Under the pieces are notes generated by a model. The model saw nothing but the letters and a program-made list of their open reading frames with translations. It made no database searches and was not told where the DNA came from. From NCBI GenBank assembly GCA_030040775.1, contig JASHTB010000071.1, positions 1 to 34,478 on the forward strand: a stretch of 34,478 bases of DNA, in the 5' to 3' direction. The first letter of the stretch is position 1, and every line of letters starts with the position of its first letter. The position numbers and the translations under genes are program-made. Below are positions 1 through 9,638 of the stretch, one piece after another. This stretch comes from Thermoplasmata archaeon. GTDB lineage: Archaea > Thermoplasmatota > Thermoplasmata > Lutacidiplasmatales > UBA184.

Positions 1-17
1 ACCGGCGATTTCCGACG

Positions 18-1166
18 ATGCCGGATTTCTCGTTAACTCCCGAGCAGGAGAGTCTGAGGGACCTCGCGCGGAAATTCGCGCGGACCGAGATGGCGCCCCA
101 TGCCGCCGAGTGCGACCGGACCGCCCGATTCCCGGAGGAGATCTACCGAAAGGCGTACGAGCTCGGGCTGATGAACCTCAACGTACCGACCGAGTACGGG
201 GGAAGCGGTCTCGGACTGGTCGACCAGTGTCTCATCGTCGAGGAGCTCGCGTACGCCTGCGCCGGGATGACGACCTCGGTCATCGCGAACTGCCTCGCGC
301 TCGAGCCCATCCTCCTCGGCGCCACCTCGGAACAGAAGGAGCGGATCCTCCGGCCGTTCTGCGCGACGTACAATCTCGCCTCGTTCTGCCTGACCGAGCC
401 CACCGGCGGGAGCGACGTGGCCAGCCTGCGCATGAGGGCCCGACGGGACGGAGACCACTACGTCCTCGATGGGGAGAAGTGCTTCATCACCAACGCGCCG
501 CATGCTTCGCTCTTCACCGTCTTCGCGACCGTCGACCCCGGGGCCCACCACCGGGGGATCACCGCGTTCGTCGTGCCTCGGTCGATCGACGGAGTCACGC
601 CCGGGAAGGACGAGGAGAAGATGGGCCACCGGGCTTCGTCGACGAGCACCGTCCGGTTCGAAGGGGCACGCGTACCGGCGGCCAACCGTCTCGGAGCCGA
701 GGGGGAGGGGTTCTCCCTCGCCATGCGGACCCTCGACCAGACCCGTACGCCGATCGGCGCCCTCGCCGTGGGAATCGCTCAGGCCGCCCTCGACCACGCG
801 GCATCCTACTCGCTCAAGCGCCAAACGTTCGGCAAGCCGATCGCGGAGCACCAAGCGATCCAGATCAAGCTCGCGAACATGGTTCAGGCGATCCACGCCG
901 CTCGGCTTCTCACCTGGCATGCCGCCTGGACGGTCGACCACGGCGGCCGTGGAACGCTCGAATCGTCCATCGCGAAATGCTACGCCTCCGATGCGGCGCT
1001 CGACGTGGCCGACGAGGCGATCCAGACGTTCGGCGGGTACGGATACATGAAGGAGTATCCCGTGGAAAAGCTCCTTCGCGATGCCAAGCTCACGCAGATC
1101 TACGAGGGGGCCAACGAGATCCAGCGTACGGTCATCGCCCGAGAGCTTCTGCGGTCGTACGAGTGA
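18..1166 (+). CDS. acyl-CoA dehydrogenase
   Basis: 382 aa; [37 protein letters not shown] and [17 protein letters not shown] are acyl-CoA dehydrogenase family motifs. Confidence 0.95.
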   Translation: MPDFSLTPEQESLRDLARKFARTEMAPHAAECDRTARFPEEIYRKAYELGLMNLNVPTEYGGSGLGLVDQCLIVEELAYACAGMTTSVIANCLALEPILLGATSEQKERILRPFCATYNLASFCLTEPTGGSDVASLRMRARRDGDHYVLDGEKCFITNAPHASLFTVFATVDPGAHHRGITAFVVPRSIDGVTPGKDEEKMGHRASSTSTVRFEGARVPAANRLGAEGEGFSLAMRTLDQTRTPIGALAVGIAQAALDHAASYSLKRQTFGKPIAEHQAIQIKLANMVQAIHAARLLTWHAAWTVDHGGRGTLESSIAKCYASDAALDVADEAIQTFGGYGYMKEYPVEKLLRDAKLTQIYEGANEIQRTVIARELLRSYE

Positions 1167-1181
1167 GCGGGGGACCGCATC

Positions 1182-1964
1182 GTGGAGATCGTCGTCTGCG
1201 TCAAGCCGGTTCCCGAGCCGGAGACCCGGTTGCGGGCGGCCGCGGACGGTCGAACGTACGACACCGAGGCGGTCAAGTTCGTCCTCGCCGGCTACGATGA
1301 GTCGGCGGTCGAGCAGGCGCTCCTCCTGAAGGAGTCGATCCCCGGCTCGAAGGTCCACGCGGTCGCGTTCGGCCCCTCGCCGCGGACCGAGGAGGTCCTC
1401 CGGGCCTCGCTCGCCCTCGGCTGCGACCAAGCCACCTGGGTGGAGGCGCCCTCGGAGCTGAGACCGGACCCGCTCGCGACGGCCCACGCCCTGGCCCGCG
1501 CGATCCGTCCCCTGCCTCACGACCTCGTCCTGTGCGGTAAGCAGGCAGGGGACGACGAGAGCGGGCTCGTGGCCCCAGCCCTCGGGGAGCTCCTCGGTGT
1601 CCCGGATTTCGGGTTCGTCGTCGACCTTCGGTGGGACGCCGGCTCCTCTCGCCTGACCTTCCGTCGGGAGACCGAAGCGGGGGAAGAGCGGTGGGAAGCC
1701 CCTCTCCCCGTCGTGGTCGCGATGCAACAAGCCTGGAACGACCCACGAACCGCCAAGCTTCCTGCGATCCTCAAGTCGCGTAAGGTTCCGATCGCGAAGG
1801 TCGCCTGGACGCCGCTTCCCGCGGAGCTTGGCCCCACCGTCCCCGTCCGCTTCGAGCTCCCCCCACCGAGAACTGGTGCGAAGATCGTCGAGTACAAGAC
1901 CCCCGGCGAGGCAGCCGAGAAGCTCGTTCGAATCCTCCGGGAGGAGGCGAAGGTGTTCCCGTGA
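1182..1964 (+). CDS. etfB: electron transfer flavoprotein beta subunit (FixA/EtfB family)
   Basis: GTG start; MEIVVCVKPVPEPE..., VLCGKQAGDDESGLVAPALGELLGVP typical of EtfB; directly followed by EtfA with a 4-bp overlap. Confidence 0.93.
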   Translation: MEIVVCVKPVPEPETRLRAAADGRTYDTEAVKFVLAGYDESAVEQALLLKESIPGSKVHAVAFGPSPRTEEVLRASLALGCDQATWVEAPSELRPDPLATAHALARAIRPLPHDLVLCGKQAGDDESGLVAPALGELLGVPDFGFVVDLRWDAGSSRLTFRRETEAGEERWEAPLPVVVAMQQAWNDPRTAKLPAILKSRKVPIAKVAWTPLPAELGPTVPVRFELPPPRTGAKIVEYKTPGEAAEKLVRILREEAKVFP

Positions 1965-2947
1965 GCGCGCGCGTGCTGGTGGTGGGAGAGCTGCGCGACG
2001 GCCATCTTGCGGACCCGACGCTCGAGTCGGTTGGTTCGGCGCTCGCCCTCGCCGGTGGGCCGGAGGGCGTGGTGGGTTTCCTCGCGGGTGCAAGCGCCCG
2101 TTCCGCGGCGAGCGAGTACGGGAGGTACGGGGTCGCTGACGTGCGCGTTGCCGAGTCGGGGTCGTTCGACTCGGTCCCGCCGGCCTTCCTGGCCCCGGTC
2201 GTGGTGGCGACCGCCTCAGAGACGCGGTCCGACACGATCGTCGTGGGCGGTACGACGTTCGGACGGGACCTCACCGGGCGGGTCGCGGCCCGGTGGAACG
2301 CGGCGGCGGCGAACGGAGTGACCGAGGTCCGACTGACGGGCGAGGGGTTCCTCGTCCGGCGTCCCGTGTTCGGAGGTCGGGCGACCGAGACCCTCCGCCT
2401 CGAGGGCCCCCGCCGCGTTCTCTCGCTCCGGCCCCATTCGTTTTCCGCCCCCGAGGAGAAGCCGACCGAGGTCCGGGTAACCCCGGCCGCCGCCCCGGAG
2501 CCGGCTCCCGGGCTCCTCGGTCCAAAACGGGTGGCCGTCGCTCCGATCGCTTCGGGAGCCGGGCCGGGGCTTACCGATGCAGCGATCGTCGTCTCGGGGG
2601 GTCGTGGGCTCCGGGCCCCGGAGAACTTCCACCTGGTCGAGGAGCTCGCGCAAGCCCTCGGGGCCGCGGTCGGAGCGTCCCGGGCCGTGACGGACGCGGG
2701 ATGGCGTCCGCCCTCCTTCCAAGTCGGCCAGACCGGCAAGACGGTCTCCCCCCAGCTCTACATCGCGGTCGGGATCTCGGGTGCGATTCAGCACATCGTC
2801 GGCATGGTGAGCTCTCGCGTGATCGTCGCGATCAACTCGGACGCGACTGCGCCGATCTTCAAGGTGGCCGACTACGGCCTCGTCGGCGACCTGTTCGAAA
2901 TCGTTCCCGCGCTCACCGCCGAGGTCCGCCGCGTTCGAGGTCTTTAG
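1961..2947 (+). CDS. etfA: electron transfer flavoprotein alpha subunit (FixB/EtfA family)
   Basis: C-terminal FAD-binding signature QVGQTGKTVSPQLYIAVGISGAIQHIVGM. Confidence 0.95.
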   Translation: MSARVLVVGELRDGHLADPTLESVGSALALAGGPEGVVGFLAGASARSAASEYGRYGVADVRVAESGSFDSVPPAFLAPVVVATASETRSDTIVVGGTTFGRDLTGRVAARWNAAAANGVTEVRLTGEGFLVRRPVFGGRATETLRLEGPRRVLSLRPHSFSAPEEKPTEVRVTPAAAPEPAPGLLGPKRVAVAPIASGAGPGLTDAAIVVSGGRGLRAPENFHLVEELAQALGAAVGASRAVTDAGWRPPSFQVGQTGKTVSPQLYIAVGISGAIQHIVGMVSSRVIVAINSDATAPIFKVADYGLVGDLFEIVPALTAEVRRVRGL

Positions 2948-2960
2948 TTCCGATGCTAGG

Positions 2961-4262
2961 CTAGACGCTGCGGAGGACGTCGATCCCGTCCCGAATGAGC
3001 GTCGTGGTCGAGACCCCGGCCGACTTCTGCACCGCGCGCAGCAGACGGCGAAGGGGGACCTTCCGAGACCCCTCCTCGGCAACCATCGCCCGGAAGAGGT
3101 CGGTCGCGAACTTCGGGTAGGCGGAGTAGACGCGGGGGTTCCACTTCACGTCGTCCAATCGCGCGAAGTCTCGGAAGTCCGCGAGGATACCGCCCGCCTC
3201 GAGTCGGTGGTCGTAGTCGGCGAGGGACCTGGCCGAGGGGTCGTGCGCCGCCCGGGCGGTGAGCGCGGTCTCGGCGGCCAGAAGCCCGGTCCGGACGGCG
3301 TAGTTCATCCCCTGGATGACGAGGCCGTTCGAGAAGACAAAACCGGCCGAGTCTCCGGTGACCATCCAGCCGTCCCCGTGGAACGCGGTCGGCCGGCTCG
3401 CCCATCCGGAGCTGATCAGCTTCGCCCCGTACTCGACGAGCTCGGCCCCTTTGAGTCTCGCGGCGATGGCCGGATGCAGCTTGAACTTCTCGATCAGTTC
3501 CTGGGCGTAGACGTTCCGACCGAAGAGCGACTGGATGTTCACGATCAGTCCGACCGAAATCGTGTCGCGATTCGTGTAGAGGAAGCCACCCGCGAAGACC
3601 CCGGGAGGGAAGATCCCCGCCACCCACTCCTCCGCGTGGCCTTCGTGCGGGCCGAGCTGGAACCGCTCCTCGATGACGGAGGGGTCCAGGCGATAGACCT
3701 CCTTCATGCCGAGCTCGGTCGCCTCGCCGGGGAGCCGTTCGTTCGGCCGGATGGGAGTGCCCAGTGAGAGGCGAGAGTTAGCCCCGTCGGCGAGGATCGT
3801 CACCGGCGCGTTCATCACCTCGCCGCCCTGGACCACCCCTCGGACGCGATTCCCCTCCCAGTGGAGCTTCTCCACCGGCACCGAGGTGACCAGGGTCGCC
3901 CCGGCCTCCTCCGCCTTCTTTGCGAGCCAGGCGTCGGTCCGAACGCGGAGGACGGAGTGGGCGACGTACGGCTCCTTGCGCCAATCCCCGTCCTCGTAAT
4001 CGAAGGAGAGCGCGCGTTCCGGGGTGAGAAATCCGAACCGCTTCCGCACGATGTGTCGTTCCAGCGGCATCTCCTGCCACCAGTTCGGCAGGATCCCATC
4101 GAGGTCGTGGCCCCAGAGAACTCCCCCGGAGAGGTTCTTCACCCCGGGTTCCGCACCGCGTTCCAGCAGGAGGACGTTCGCGCCTCCCCTTGCGAGACGA
4201 ATGGCCGCGGAACACCCCGCGAACCCGGCGCCCACGACGATTACGTCGAAGTCGTCGGCCAT
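2961..4262 (-). CDS. fixC: FAD-dependent oxidoreductase, FixC / ETF-quinone oxidoreductase-like
   Basis: MADDFDVIVVGAGFAGCSAAIRLARGGANVLLLERG Rossmann FAD motif; ETF-QO/FixC-like GDSAGFVFSNGLVIQGMNYAVRTG. The ORF track start (4292) lies inside an apparent TATA box; ATG at 4262 preferred (433 aa). Confidence 0.9.
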   Translation of the reverse strand: MADDFDVIVVGAGFAGCSAAIRLARGGANVLLLERGAEPGVKNLSGGVLWGHDLDGILPNWWQEMPLERHIVRKRFGFLTPERALSFDYEDGDWRKEPYVAHSVLRVRTDAWLAKKAEEAGATLVTSVPVEKLHWEGNRVRGVVQGGEVMNAPVTILADGANSRLSLGTPIRPNERLPGEATELGMKEVYRLDPSVIEERFQLGPHEGHAEEWVAGIFPPGVFAGGFLYTNRDTISVGLIVNIQSLFGRNVYAQELIEKFKLHPAIAARLKGAELVEYGAKLISSGWASRPTAFHGDGWMVTGDSAGFVFSNGLVIQGMNYAVRTGLLAAETALTARAAHDPSARSLADYDHRLEAGGILADFRDFARLDDVKWNPRVYSAYPKFATDLFRAMVAEEGSRKVPLRRLLRAVQKSAGVSTTTLIRDGIDVLRSV

Positions 4263-4431
4263 GGGCTCGGGACGGGAGGTGGCCGGGCGCATTTAATGGT
4301 GCGTGGTCGGACGACCTTGTCTTGGGTCTCGGGCGAACGGGAGAGGACCGGGCTTCCCATCAGCCGTCCGAGGGGGAAGGCGACGACAGAAGTTTCTCAT
4401 GCCCTCGGACCTTCTCGCGAGGAGACGGTCG

Positions 4432-5394
4432 ATGAACTTTTCTCGTCACTTTCGGGTCGAGCGACTCGCACCGGGTGTTCACGCAGCCCTTGCCGTCCCC
4501 GGCGGGTTCGCCCTCTGCAATTCGGGGATCGTCGACCTCGGAGGGGAGACGGTCGTCTTCGACTCGATGCTGACGCCAACCGCGGGAGCCCTCCTCGCCC
4601 GCACGGCCGAGCGCCTCACGGGACGGCGACCGGCGTGGGTCGTCAACAGTCACTGGCACGGAGACCACATCTGGGGGAACTCTGCGTTCGTATCGAGCCA
4701 CATCGTCTCGAGCCGGACCGTCCGGGCGAACATCGAGGCGCGAAGCCTCTCGCAGTTCCGGAACGACCGCCGAGAGATGCGCCGAGAGCTTCCCCGTCTC
4801 ACCGGACCTCGCTCGCCCTACGCGAAGCGCGACCGAGCGGAGCTTCGGGGCTGGTTCCAGGGAGTCGTTTCGATGCCGCCCTCGCATCGGATCGTCCCGC
4901 CCGGCGTGACGTTCGAGGACGAGCTCGTGCTCACCGGTTCCCGTCGCTCGATTGAGCTCCGAACGTACGGCGGCGGTCACTCGCCCAGCGACGTCTTCGC
5001 TTACCTCCCAGACGAACGGGTCGTCTTCGCGGGCGACCTCGCCCTGCGCGGCCTCCACCCGTCCGTCGGGGACGGCCGCCCTCGGGCCTGGGTCGCCATC
5101 TTACGGCGGATGGAGAAGCTCCCGATATCGACGGTCGTGCCGGGCCACGGGAGTCCCGGCCCGAAGAGCACGCTCGCGACGACCCGTACCTACCTACAGG
5201 ACCTGCAACGGATCGTTCGGGAATGGATGCGGACCAGGAAGGAAGCCCGCACGCTGTCCCGCATCCCGATCCCGGCTCCGTACCGACGTTGGGGGTTCTC
5301 GATCATGTTCCCGGGGAACGTCCTTCGCACCTACCGGCTCGCTCGGGCAGAGGCCCTGGGACGGGCCAGGCACGGGAACGGGCGTGCGCCCTAG
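4432..5394 (+). CDS. metallo-beta-lactamase-fold hydrolase
   Basis: VVNSHWHGDHIWGNSAF metal-binding HxHxDH-type motif, VVFAGDLALRG, VVPGHGSPG; likely start MNFSRHF (4432) rather than 4303. Confidence 0.88.
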   Translation: MNFSRHFRVERLAPGVHAALAVPGGFALCNSGIVDLGGETVVFDSMLTPTAGALLARTAERLTGRRPAWVVNSHWHGDHIWGNSAFVSSHIVSSRTVRANIEARSLSQFRNDRREMRRELPRLTGPRSPYAKRDRAELRGWFQGVVSMPPSHRIVPPGVTFEDELVLTGSRRSIELRTYGGGHSPSDVFAYLPDERVVFAGDLALRGLHPSVGDGRPRAWVAILRRMEKLPISTVVPGHGSPGPKSTLATTRTYLQDLQRIVREWMRTRKEARTLSRIPIPAPYRRWGFSIMFPGNVLRTYRLARAEALGRARHGNGRAP

Positions 5395-6026
5395 CGGCTC
5401 TGCGACGGGTTCCACCGTACCGGACCGGTCGGCTCCATACTGCTCACCGCGTTCTCGATGAGCTTCTGGAAGCGGAACGGCTTCGGGATCCCCTTCCAGT
5501 CCTCGTTTCCGAGGCTCGAGCCTCCCTCCGAGCTCACTCGGACGGTCCCGTATCCCAGGATGCGCTGGCCGACGGTCTGCTTGACGTCGACCCCGCGGAC
5601 CTGGAGCACCGGGATCTCGTCAAAGTCCCGTCCCAGGATCCCTCGCTGGACGATCACGCGTCGGGAGGTGACCGCATAGACGGTGCGGATCCACCGGAGA
5701 TATCGGACGATGAGCCAGAGGAGCCCTACCACAAACAGGAGGGCGAAGAAGTAGAAGACGTAGGAATCGACCGTCCCCACCGAGAGGTGGACCCATCCGG
5801 CGACCGTCGAGAGGGCTGAGGTGTACGAGACCCAGGCGAACGACCAGCCGTACTTCGTGGCCGCGGAGAGGACCGTCAGCACCCCGAAGAGGAGGAGCCA
5901 GACGACGACCCCGGGGAAGTAAAAGAGACCCGTGGCCCGCGTCTCCTCGAGGAGGTACTCCTGGTCGGCCAGGTACGTTGCCTTCAGGAGCTTTGGCATC
6001 GACCGGGGCGCGGAAGCACCTGCCAT
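5391..6026 (-). CDS. PH domain-containing membrane protein (bacterial/archaeal bPH2, YdbS-like)
   Basis: Two hydrophobic helices, then RYLRWIRTVYAVTSRRVIVQRGILGRDFDEIPVLQVRGVDVKQTVGQRILGYGTVRVSS; typical bPH2 pattern. Start MAGAS at 6026 chosen. Confidence 0.8.
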   Translation of the reverse strand: MAGASAPRSMPKLLKATYLADQEYLLEETRATGLFYFPGVVVWLLLFGVLTVLSAATKYGWSFAWVSYTSALSTVAGWVHLSVGTVDSYVFYFFALLFVVGLLWLIVRYLRWIRTVYAVTSRRVIVQRGILGRDFDEIPVLQVRGVDVKQTVGQRILGYGTVRVSSEGGSSLGNEDWKGIPKPFRFQKLIENAVSSMEPTGPVRWNPSQSR

Positions 6027-6089
6027 CGAGGTTGCAAGGGTGAGGTCCGACTGATAAACCCTCGTCCCGACGGGCGCGCGAGCTCGACC

Positions 6090-6097
6090 CTTATATC
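6090..6097 (+). promoter_or_regulatory. TATA box for the amidohydrolase at 6121
   Basis: cttatat about 27 bp upstream of ATG 6121, consistent with leaderless initiation. Confidence 0.6.
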
Positions 6098-6120
6098 GAC
6101 CGAGAGGTCCCGCCTCCCGG

Positions 6121-6972
6121 ATGGGAGTCACCGACTGTCACGTCCATATCAACCCCCTGAGGGAGATGCGCCCGGACGCGGTCCGGCTGCTGAGCCGTGT
6201 CGATCCCGAGGTGGAACGGTACCTACGCGATCCGGGAGCGTTCGTCGAGTACCTGGACCGGTGCGGCGTCGAGCGGGCCGCACTCATCAACTACGTCGCC
6301 CCCGAGGTGATCGGTTACACCGAGGCGGCCAACACGTTCGTGAGCGAGTACGTCCGCACCGACCCGGAGCGCCTGATCGCGGTGGGAGGCATCCGCCCGG
6401 ACCATCCCGACCCCGAGCGCGAGGTCGTTCGTCTCATCGACGACCTCGGCATCCGGGCGCTCAAGCTGCATCCTCCCCACCAGCTGTTCCGACCCAACGC
6501 CTACGTCGACGGTTCGCTCCCCGGGCTGCGCGCGCTCTACGACGCGTGCGAGCGCCATCACCTCCCGATCGTCTTCCACACGGGGACCTCGGTCTTCCCT
6601 CGAGCCCGCAACCGCTACTCCGACCCCCTCTTCGTCGAGGACGTCGCCATCGATTTCCCGGACCTCTCGATCGTGCTCGCGCACGGAGGACGACCGATCT
6701 GGACCGAGACCGCGGTGTTCCTCGCTCGGCGGTTTCCGAACGTCTGGCTCGAGGTCTCGGGCGTACCTCCGGGTCGGCTCCTCGAGTACTTCCCGCAACT
6801 CCCACGGATCTCAGAGAAGGTCCTCTTCGGGAGTGACTGGCCCGGGCCCGGCGTCAAGGACATCCGCGAGAACCTCGAGGCGTTCCGCGCCCTCCCCCTC
6901 CCCTCCGACGCGAAACAGCGAATTCTCGAGGAGAACCCGCTCTCGGTCTTCCCTCGGCGGACACGTTCTTGA
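6121..6972 (+). CDS. amidohydrolase-family metal-dependent hydrolase (TIM barrel)
   Basis: TDCHVHINPL, IVFHTGTSVFPRARNRY, SIVLAHGGRPIW, KVLFGSDWPGPGVKD. Confidence 0.9.
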   Translation: MGVTDCHVHINPLREMRPDAVRLLSRVDPEVERYLRDPGAFVEYLDRCGVERAALINYVAPEVIGYTEAANTFVSEYVRTDPERLIAVGGIRPDHPDPEREVVRLIDDLGIRALKLHPPHQLFRPNAYVDGSLPGLRALYDACERHHLPIVFHTGTSVFPRARNRYSDPLFVEDVAIDFPDLSIVLAHGGRPIWTETAVFLARRFPNVWLEVSGVPPGRLLEYFPQLPRISEKVLFGSDWPGPGVKDIRENLEAFRALPLPSDAKQRILEENPLSVFPRRTRS

Positions 6973-6997
6973 AATAGTGGGGGACACTCCGCGCTCC

Positions 6998-7417
6998 GTG
7001 CCCGAACCTCCCGAGACGCCCCCGACCCCGGAACCGGCCGCGACCGAGCCGGTGGAACCGGTCGTCGAGGTCGTCGAAGGGGGAGAGGAGGTCGGCCGCC
7101 TCCCGTTGCCGCGCCGCGACCGGGGGGAAGTGTTCGGCATCGCGAGCCAACTGCTCGGCGCCGCGCGCATCCGGGTGATGTGCGAGGACAACGTCTCGCG
7201 GATGGGCCGGATCACCGGCAAGATGAAGAAGAAAATGTGGATCCGCGAAGGGGACCTCCTGGTCGTACGGCCCTGGGGATTCCAGGAGGGGAAGGCCGAT
7301 ATCCTCTTCCGCTACAGCCGTACGCAGTCTCAGTACCTTGCCCGCCGCAACCTCCTCCCGGCGTCGGTAAACGTCTTCTCCACCGAAGCACGACCCGAGG
7401 ACGCAGCCCCCTCGTAG
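6998..7417 (+). CDS. translation initiation factor aIF-1A
   Basis: LGAARIRVMCEDNVSRMGRITGKMKKKMWIREGDLLVVRPWGFQEGKADILFRYSRTQSQYLAR is an eIF1A/aIF1A OB fold; GTG start at 6998 in frame. Confidence 0.92.
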   Translation: MPEPPETPPTPEPAATEPVEPVVEVVEGGEEVGRLPLPRRDRGEVFGIASQLLGAARIRVMCEDNVSRMGRITGKMKKKMWIREGDLLVVRPWGFQEGKADILFRYSRTQSQYLARRNLLPASVNVFSTEARPEDAAPS

Positions 7418-7425
7418 TCCGCCGC

Positions 7426-8916
7426 ATGTGGGCCGGGTCGCGTCGTACGCTCTCCTCGGAGGAGATGGCGGTTGTCGAGCAGAACGCGGTCGCGCTCGGC
7501 GTGACGATCGACGCCCTGATGGAGAACGCCGGTCGGGTCGTCGCCGAGGAAGCGACGCGGCACCTCCCGTCGCCCCCGGCGCGCGTCGCGGTGGTCGCCA
7601 GCACCGGCAACAACGGAGGCGACGGCACGTGCGCCGCGTACTACCTCCAGCAGTGGGGCTATGCTCCCGAGGTTTGGCTGGTCCGCCCTCCCGCGGAGAT
7701 TCAATCGCGCGCCGCGCGACGCTGCTACGACCGGATCGAGCGGCGCTGCCCGATCCACGTTCGGGTCCCTCGCACCGAGGAACTCGCGACGATCCCGCTC
7801 GTCGTGGATGCCCTGCTCGGCACCGGTCAGGTCGGTCCGCTGCGGGGAGCGATTCGCGATGCGGTCGAGGCGATTCGGGCGAGCCGGGCCCCCGTCCTCT
7901 CGATCGACCTGCCGACAGGCGTCACGGACCCAGAGGGTCTTCGCCCGGCGTGGACCGTGACCCTGACGATCGAGAAGGACGAGCTCTCGCGCGTCGCCTC
8001 GGGTGAGGTCACCGTTCGCGACATCGGGATTCCCCCCGAAGCATGGCGCCGGACCGGACCCGGAGAGTTCCTCTTCTTCCGACCGCCCGGCGCTCAGGGT
8101 CGCGACGGCCGGGTGGTGATCATCGGCGGAGGACCGTACGCCGGAGCGCCGGGTCTCGCCGCCCTCGCGGCCCTGCGCAGCGGGGCCGAGAGGGCCACCG
8201 TCCTCGCGCCGGAGGGAGCCGCGGAACGAATCCAGTCGTTCAGCCCGAACCTCATCGTCCGCGCCTTCGGTGTGGACCGATTCCGCCCGACCGACGTGCC
8301 CGAGATCCTCGAGTTCGTACGGTCAGCCCATCCCCAGGCGGTCGTCATCGGGATGGGCGCCGGGACGCATCCCGAAACTACGGAGGCCCTGGGAACGGTC
8401 ATTCGGGAACTCGCCAACCTCGTCCCGCTGGTGGTCGACGCGGACGCGCTGGTCGCCCTGCCCAAACCCGAGGAGCTCGGTTCGGACGGTCTGGGCGCGG
8501 TAGTGGCCACGCCGAACACGGGGGAGGTAGAACGAGTCTTCGGCGCCCCGACGACCGGCCCGGTCGCCCGTCGGGCCGAGGCGGTCGCTCGCATCGCGGC
8601 CGAGCGGAAGGTGACGCTGGTCGTCAAGGGCGCGGTCGACCTAGGCTCGGACGGCGAGACGGTCTTCGAGAACACGCACCATCATCCGGCGATGACGGTC
8701 GGGGGCGTCGGGGACGTCCTCGCTGGGGTGATCGGCAGCCTGCTAGCGCAGGGAGTTCGACCCCTGCACGCCGCCCGTCTCGGGACGTACTGGACGGGGG
8801 AAGCGGGGCAGCGGGGCGCCTCCCGCCGGAGCTTCGGGCTGGTCGCCACGGACGTGATCGACGAGCTCCCGGCGTCGCTCGTCTCGGGACTCGAGCGCGT
8901 CCGTCCGACGGCGTGA
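7426..8916 (+). CDS. nnr: bifunctional NAD(P)H-hydrate repair enzyme (YjeF N-terminal epimerase + ADP-dependent dehydratase)
   Basis: MENAGRVVAEEA, VVASTGNNGGDGTCAAYYL, VVIIGGGPYAGAPGLAALAALRSGAE, MTVGGVGDVLAGVIGSLLAQG. Confidence 0.94.
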   Translation: MWAGSRRTLSSEEMAVVEQNAVALGVTIDALMENAGRVVAEEATRHLPSPPARVAVVASTGNNGGDGTCAAYYLQQWGYAPEVWLVRPPAEIQSRAARRCYDRIERRCPIHVRVPRTEELATIPLVVDALLGTGQVGPLRGAIRDAVEAIRASRAPVLSIDLPTGVTDPEGLRPAWTVTLTIEKDELSRVASGEVTVRDIGIPPEAWRRTGPGEFLFFRPPGAQGRDGRVVIIGGGPYAGAPGLAALAALRSGAERATVLAPEGAAERIQSFSPNLIVRAFGVDRFRPTDVPEILEFVRSAHPQAVVIGMGAGTHPETTEALGTVIRELANLVPLVVDADALVALPKPEELGSDGLGAVVATPNTGEVERVFGAPTTGPVARRAEAVARIAAERKVTLVVKGAVDLGSDGETVFENTHHHPAMTVGGVGDVLAGVIGSLLAQGVRPLHAARLGTYWTGEAGQRGASRRSFGLVATDVIDELPASLVSGLERVRPTA

Positions 8917-8924
8917 GGTCGGTC

Positions 8925-9578
8925 TCAGGCGTAGCGAACGCGACCCCGGATGGCCTTCGCCCTCGACCGAACCTCCTTCTCGCCCGCCGGGTTCCCCTCG
9001 GAGTATCCCTCGTGGAAGGCGCGCACGAGCCCTTCCGCCCTCGCGTGCAGCGCCTTCAGGTCCTCCTCGGCGAGATGGAGGTCGATCCCGAGCTCCTCGA
9101 GCCCGGGGCTTCGGGAGCCCATCGATAGGTCTAGGAACGCCGGGGCCCCCTCGGTCCCCTCCGGGTAGAGGACGTTCGAGCTCGTGAGGTCGCCGTGGGC
9201 GATTCCCCCGGCGTGGAGGCGTCCGAGCGCACGGCCGAACGAACGCACCGCGTTCGCGAGGGTCGCGTACGGCAGCGCGGGGTCTTCCAGGAGTTCGCGA
9301 AGGGTAGGGCCGGGAAGCTCTTCCAGGACGAGCCGGTGATGGGCGAGGTCGATGTCGTACAGAAGCGGAGTGCGCACACCCAGCCGACGCGCATCGACCA
9401 GGAGCCGGGCTTCGGTTCGAGTGCGTTCGCGTCGCAACCGGTCGTCGAGCGCCTTCGGTCGGTAGCCCTTCGAGTCCCGCTCCTTGAGAAGGGCCGGAAA
9501 TCCCCACCAATCGACACGGCGCAGCGACGCCTCCGCGCCGCGGGCGACCGTCGGGCCGGCGGAACCGTCACGCGTCAT
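8925..9578 (-). CDS. Bud32-type KEOPS complex kinase/ATPase (stand-alone)
   Basis: LLKERDSKGYRPKALDDRLRRERTRTEARLL and HAGGIAHGDLTSSNVLYPEG are Bud32 signatures; no Kae1 domain fused. Confidence 0.88.
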   Translation of the reverse strand: MTRDGSAGPTVARGAEASLRRVDWWGFPALLKERDSKGYRPKALDDRLRRERTRTEARLLVDARRLGVRTPLLYDIDLAHHRLVLEELPGPTLRELLEDPALPYATLANAVRSFGRALGRLHAGGIAHGDLTSSNVLYPEGTEGAPAFLDLSMGSRSPGLEELGIDLHLAEEDLKALHARAEGLVRAFHEGYSEGNPAGEKEVRSRAKAIRGRVRYA

Positions 9579-9638
9579 CGGTCTATCCCTTCACCGTTAC
9601 TCGGGAGGCGGCACTCATGGGTTGGTATTTGACCGTGC

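Noticed and set aside
33-2093. 686-aa minus-strand ORF antisense to acd/etfB
   Set aside because: High-GC antisense open frame; Arg/Gly/Pro-rich with no domain pattern, while the + strand genes are unmistakable.
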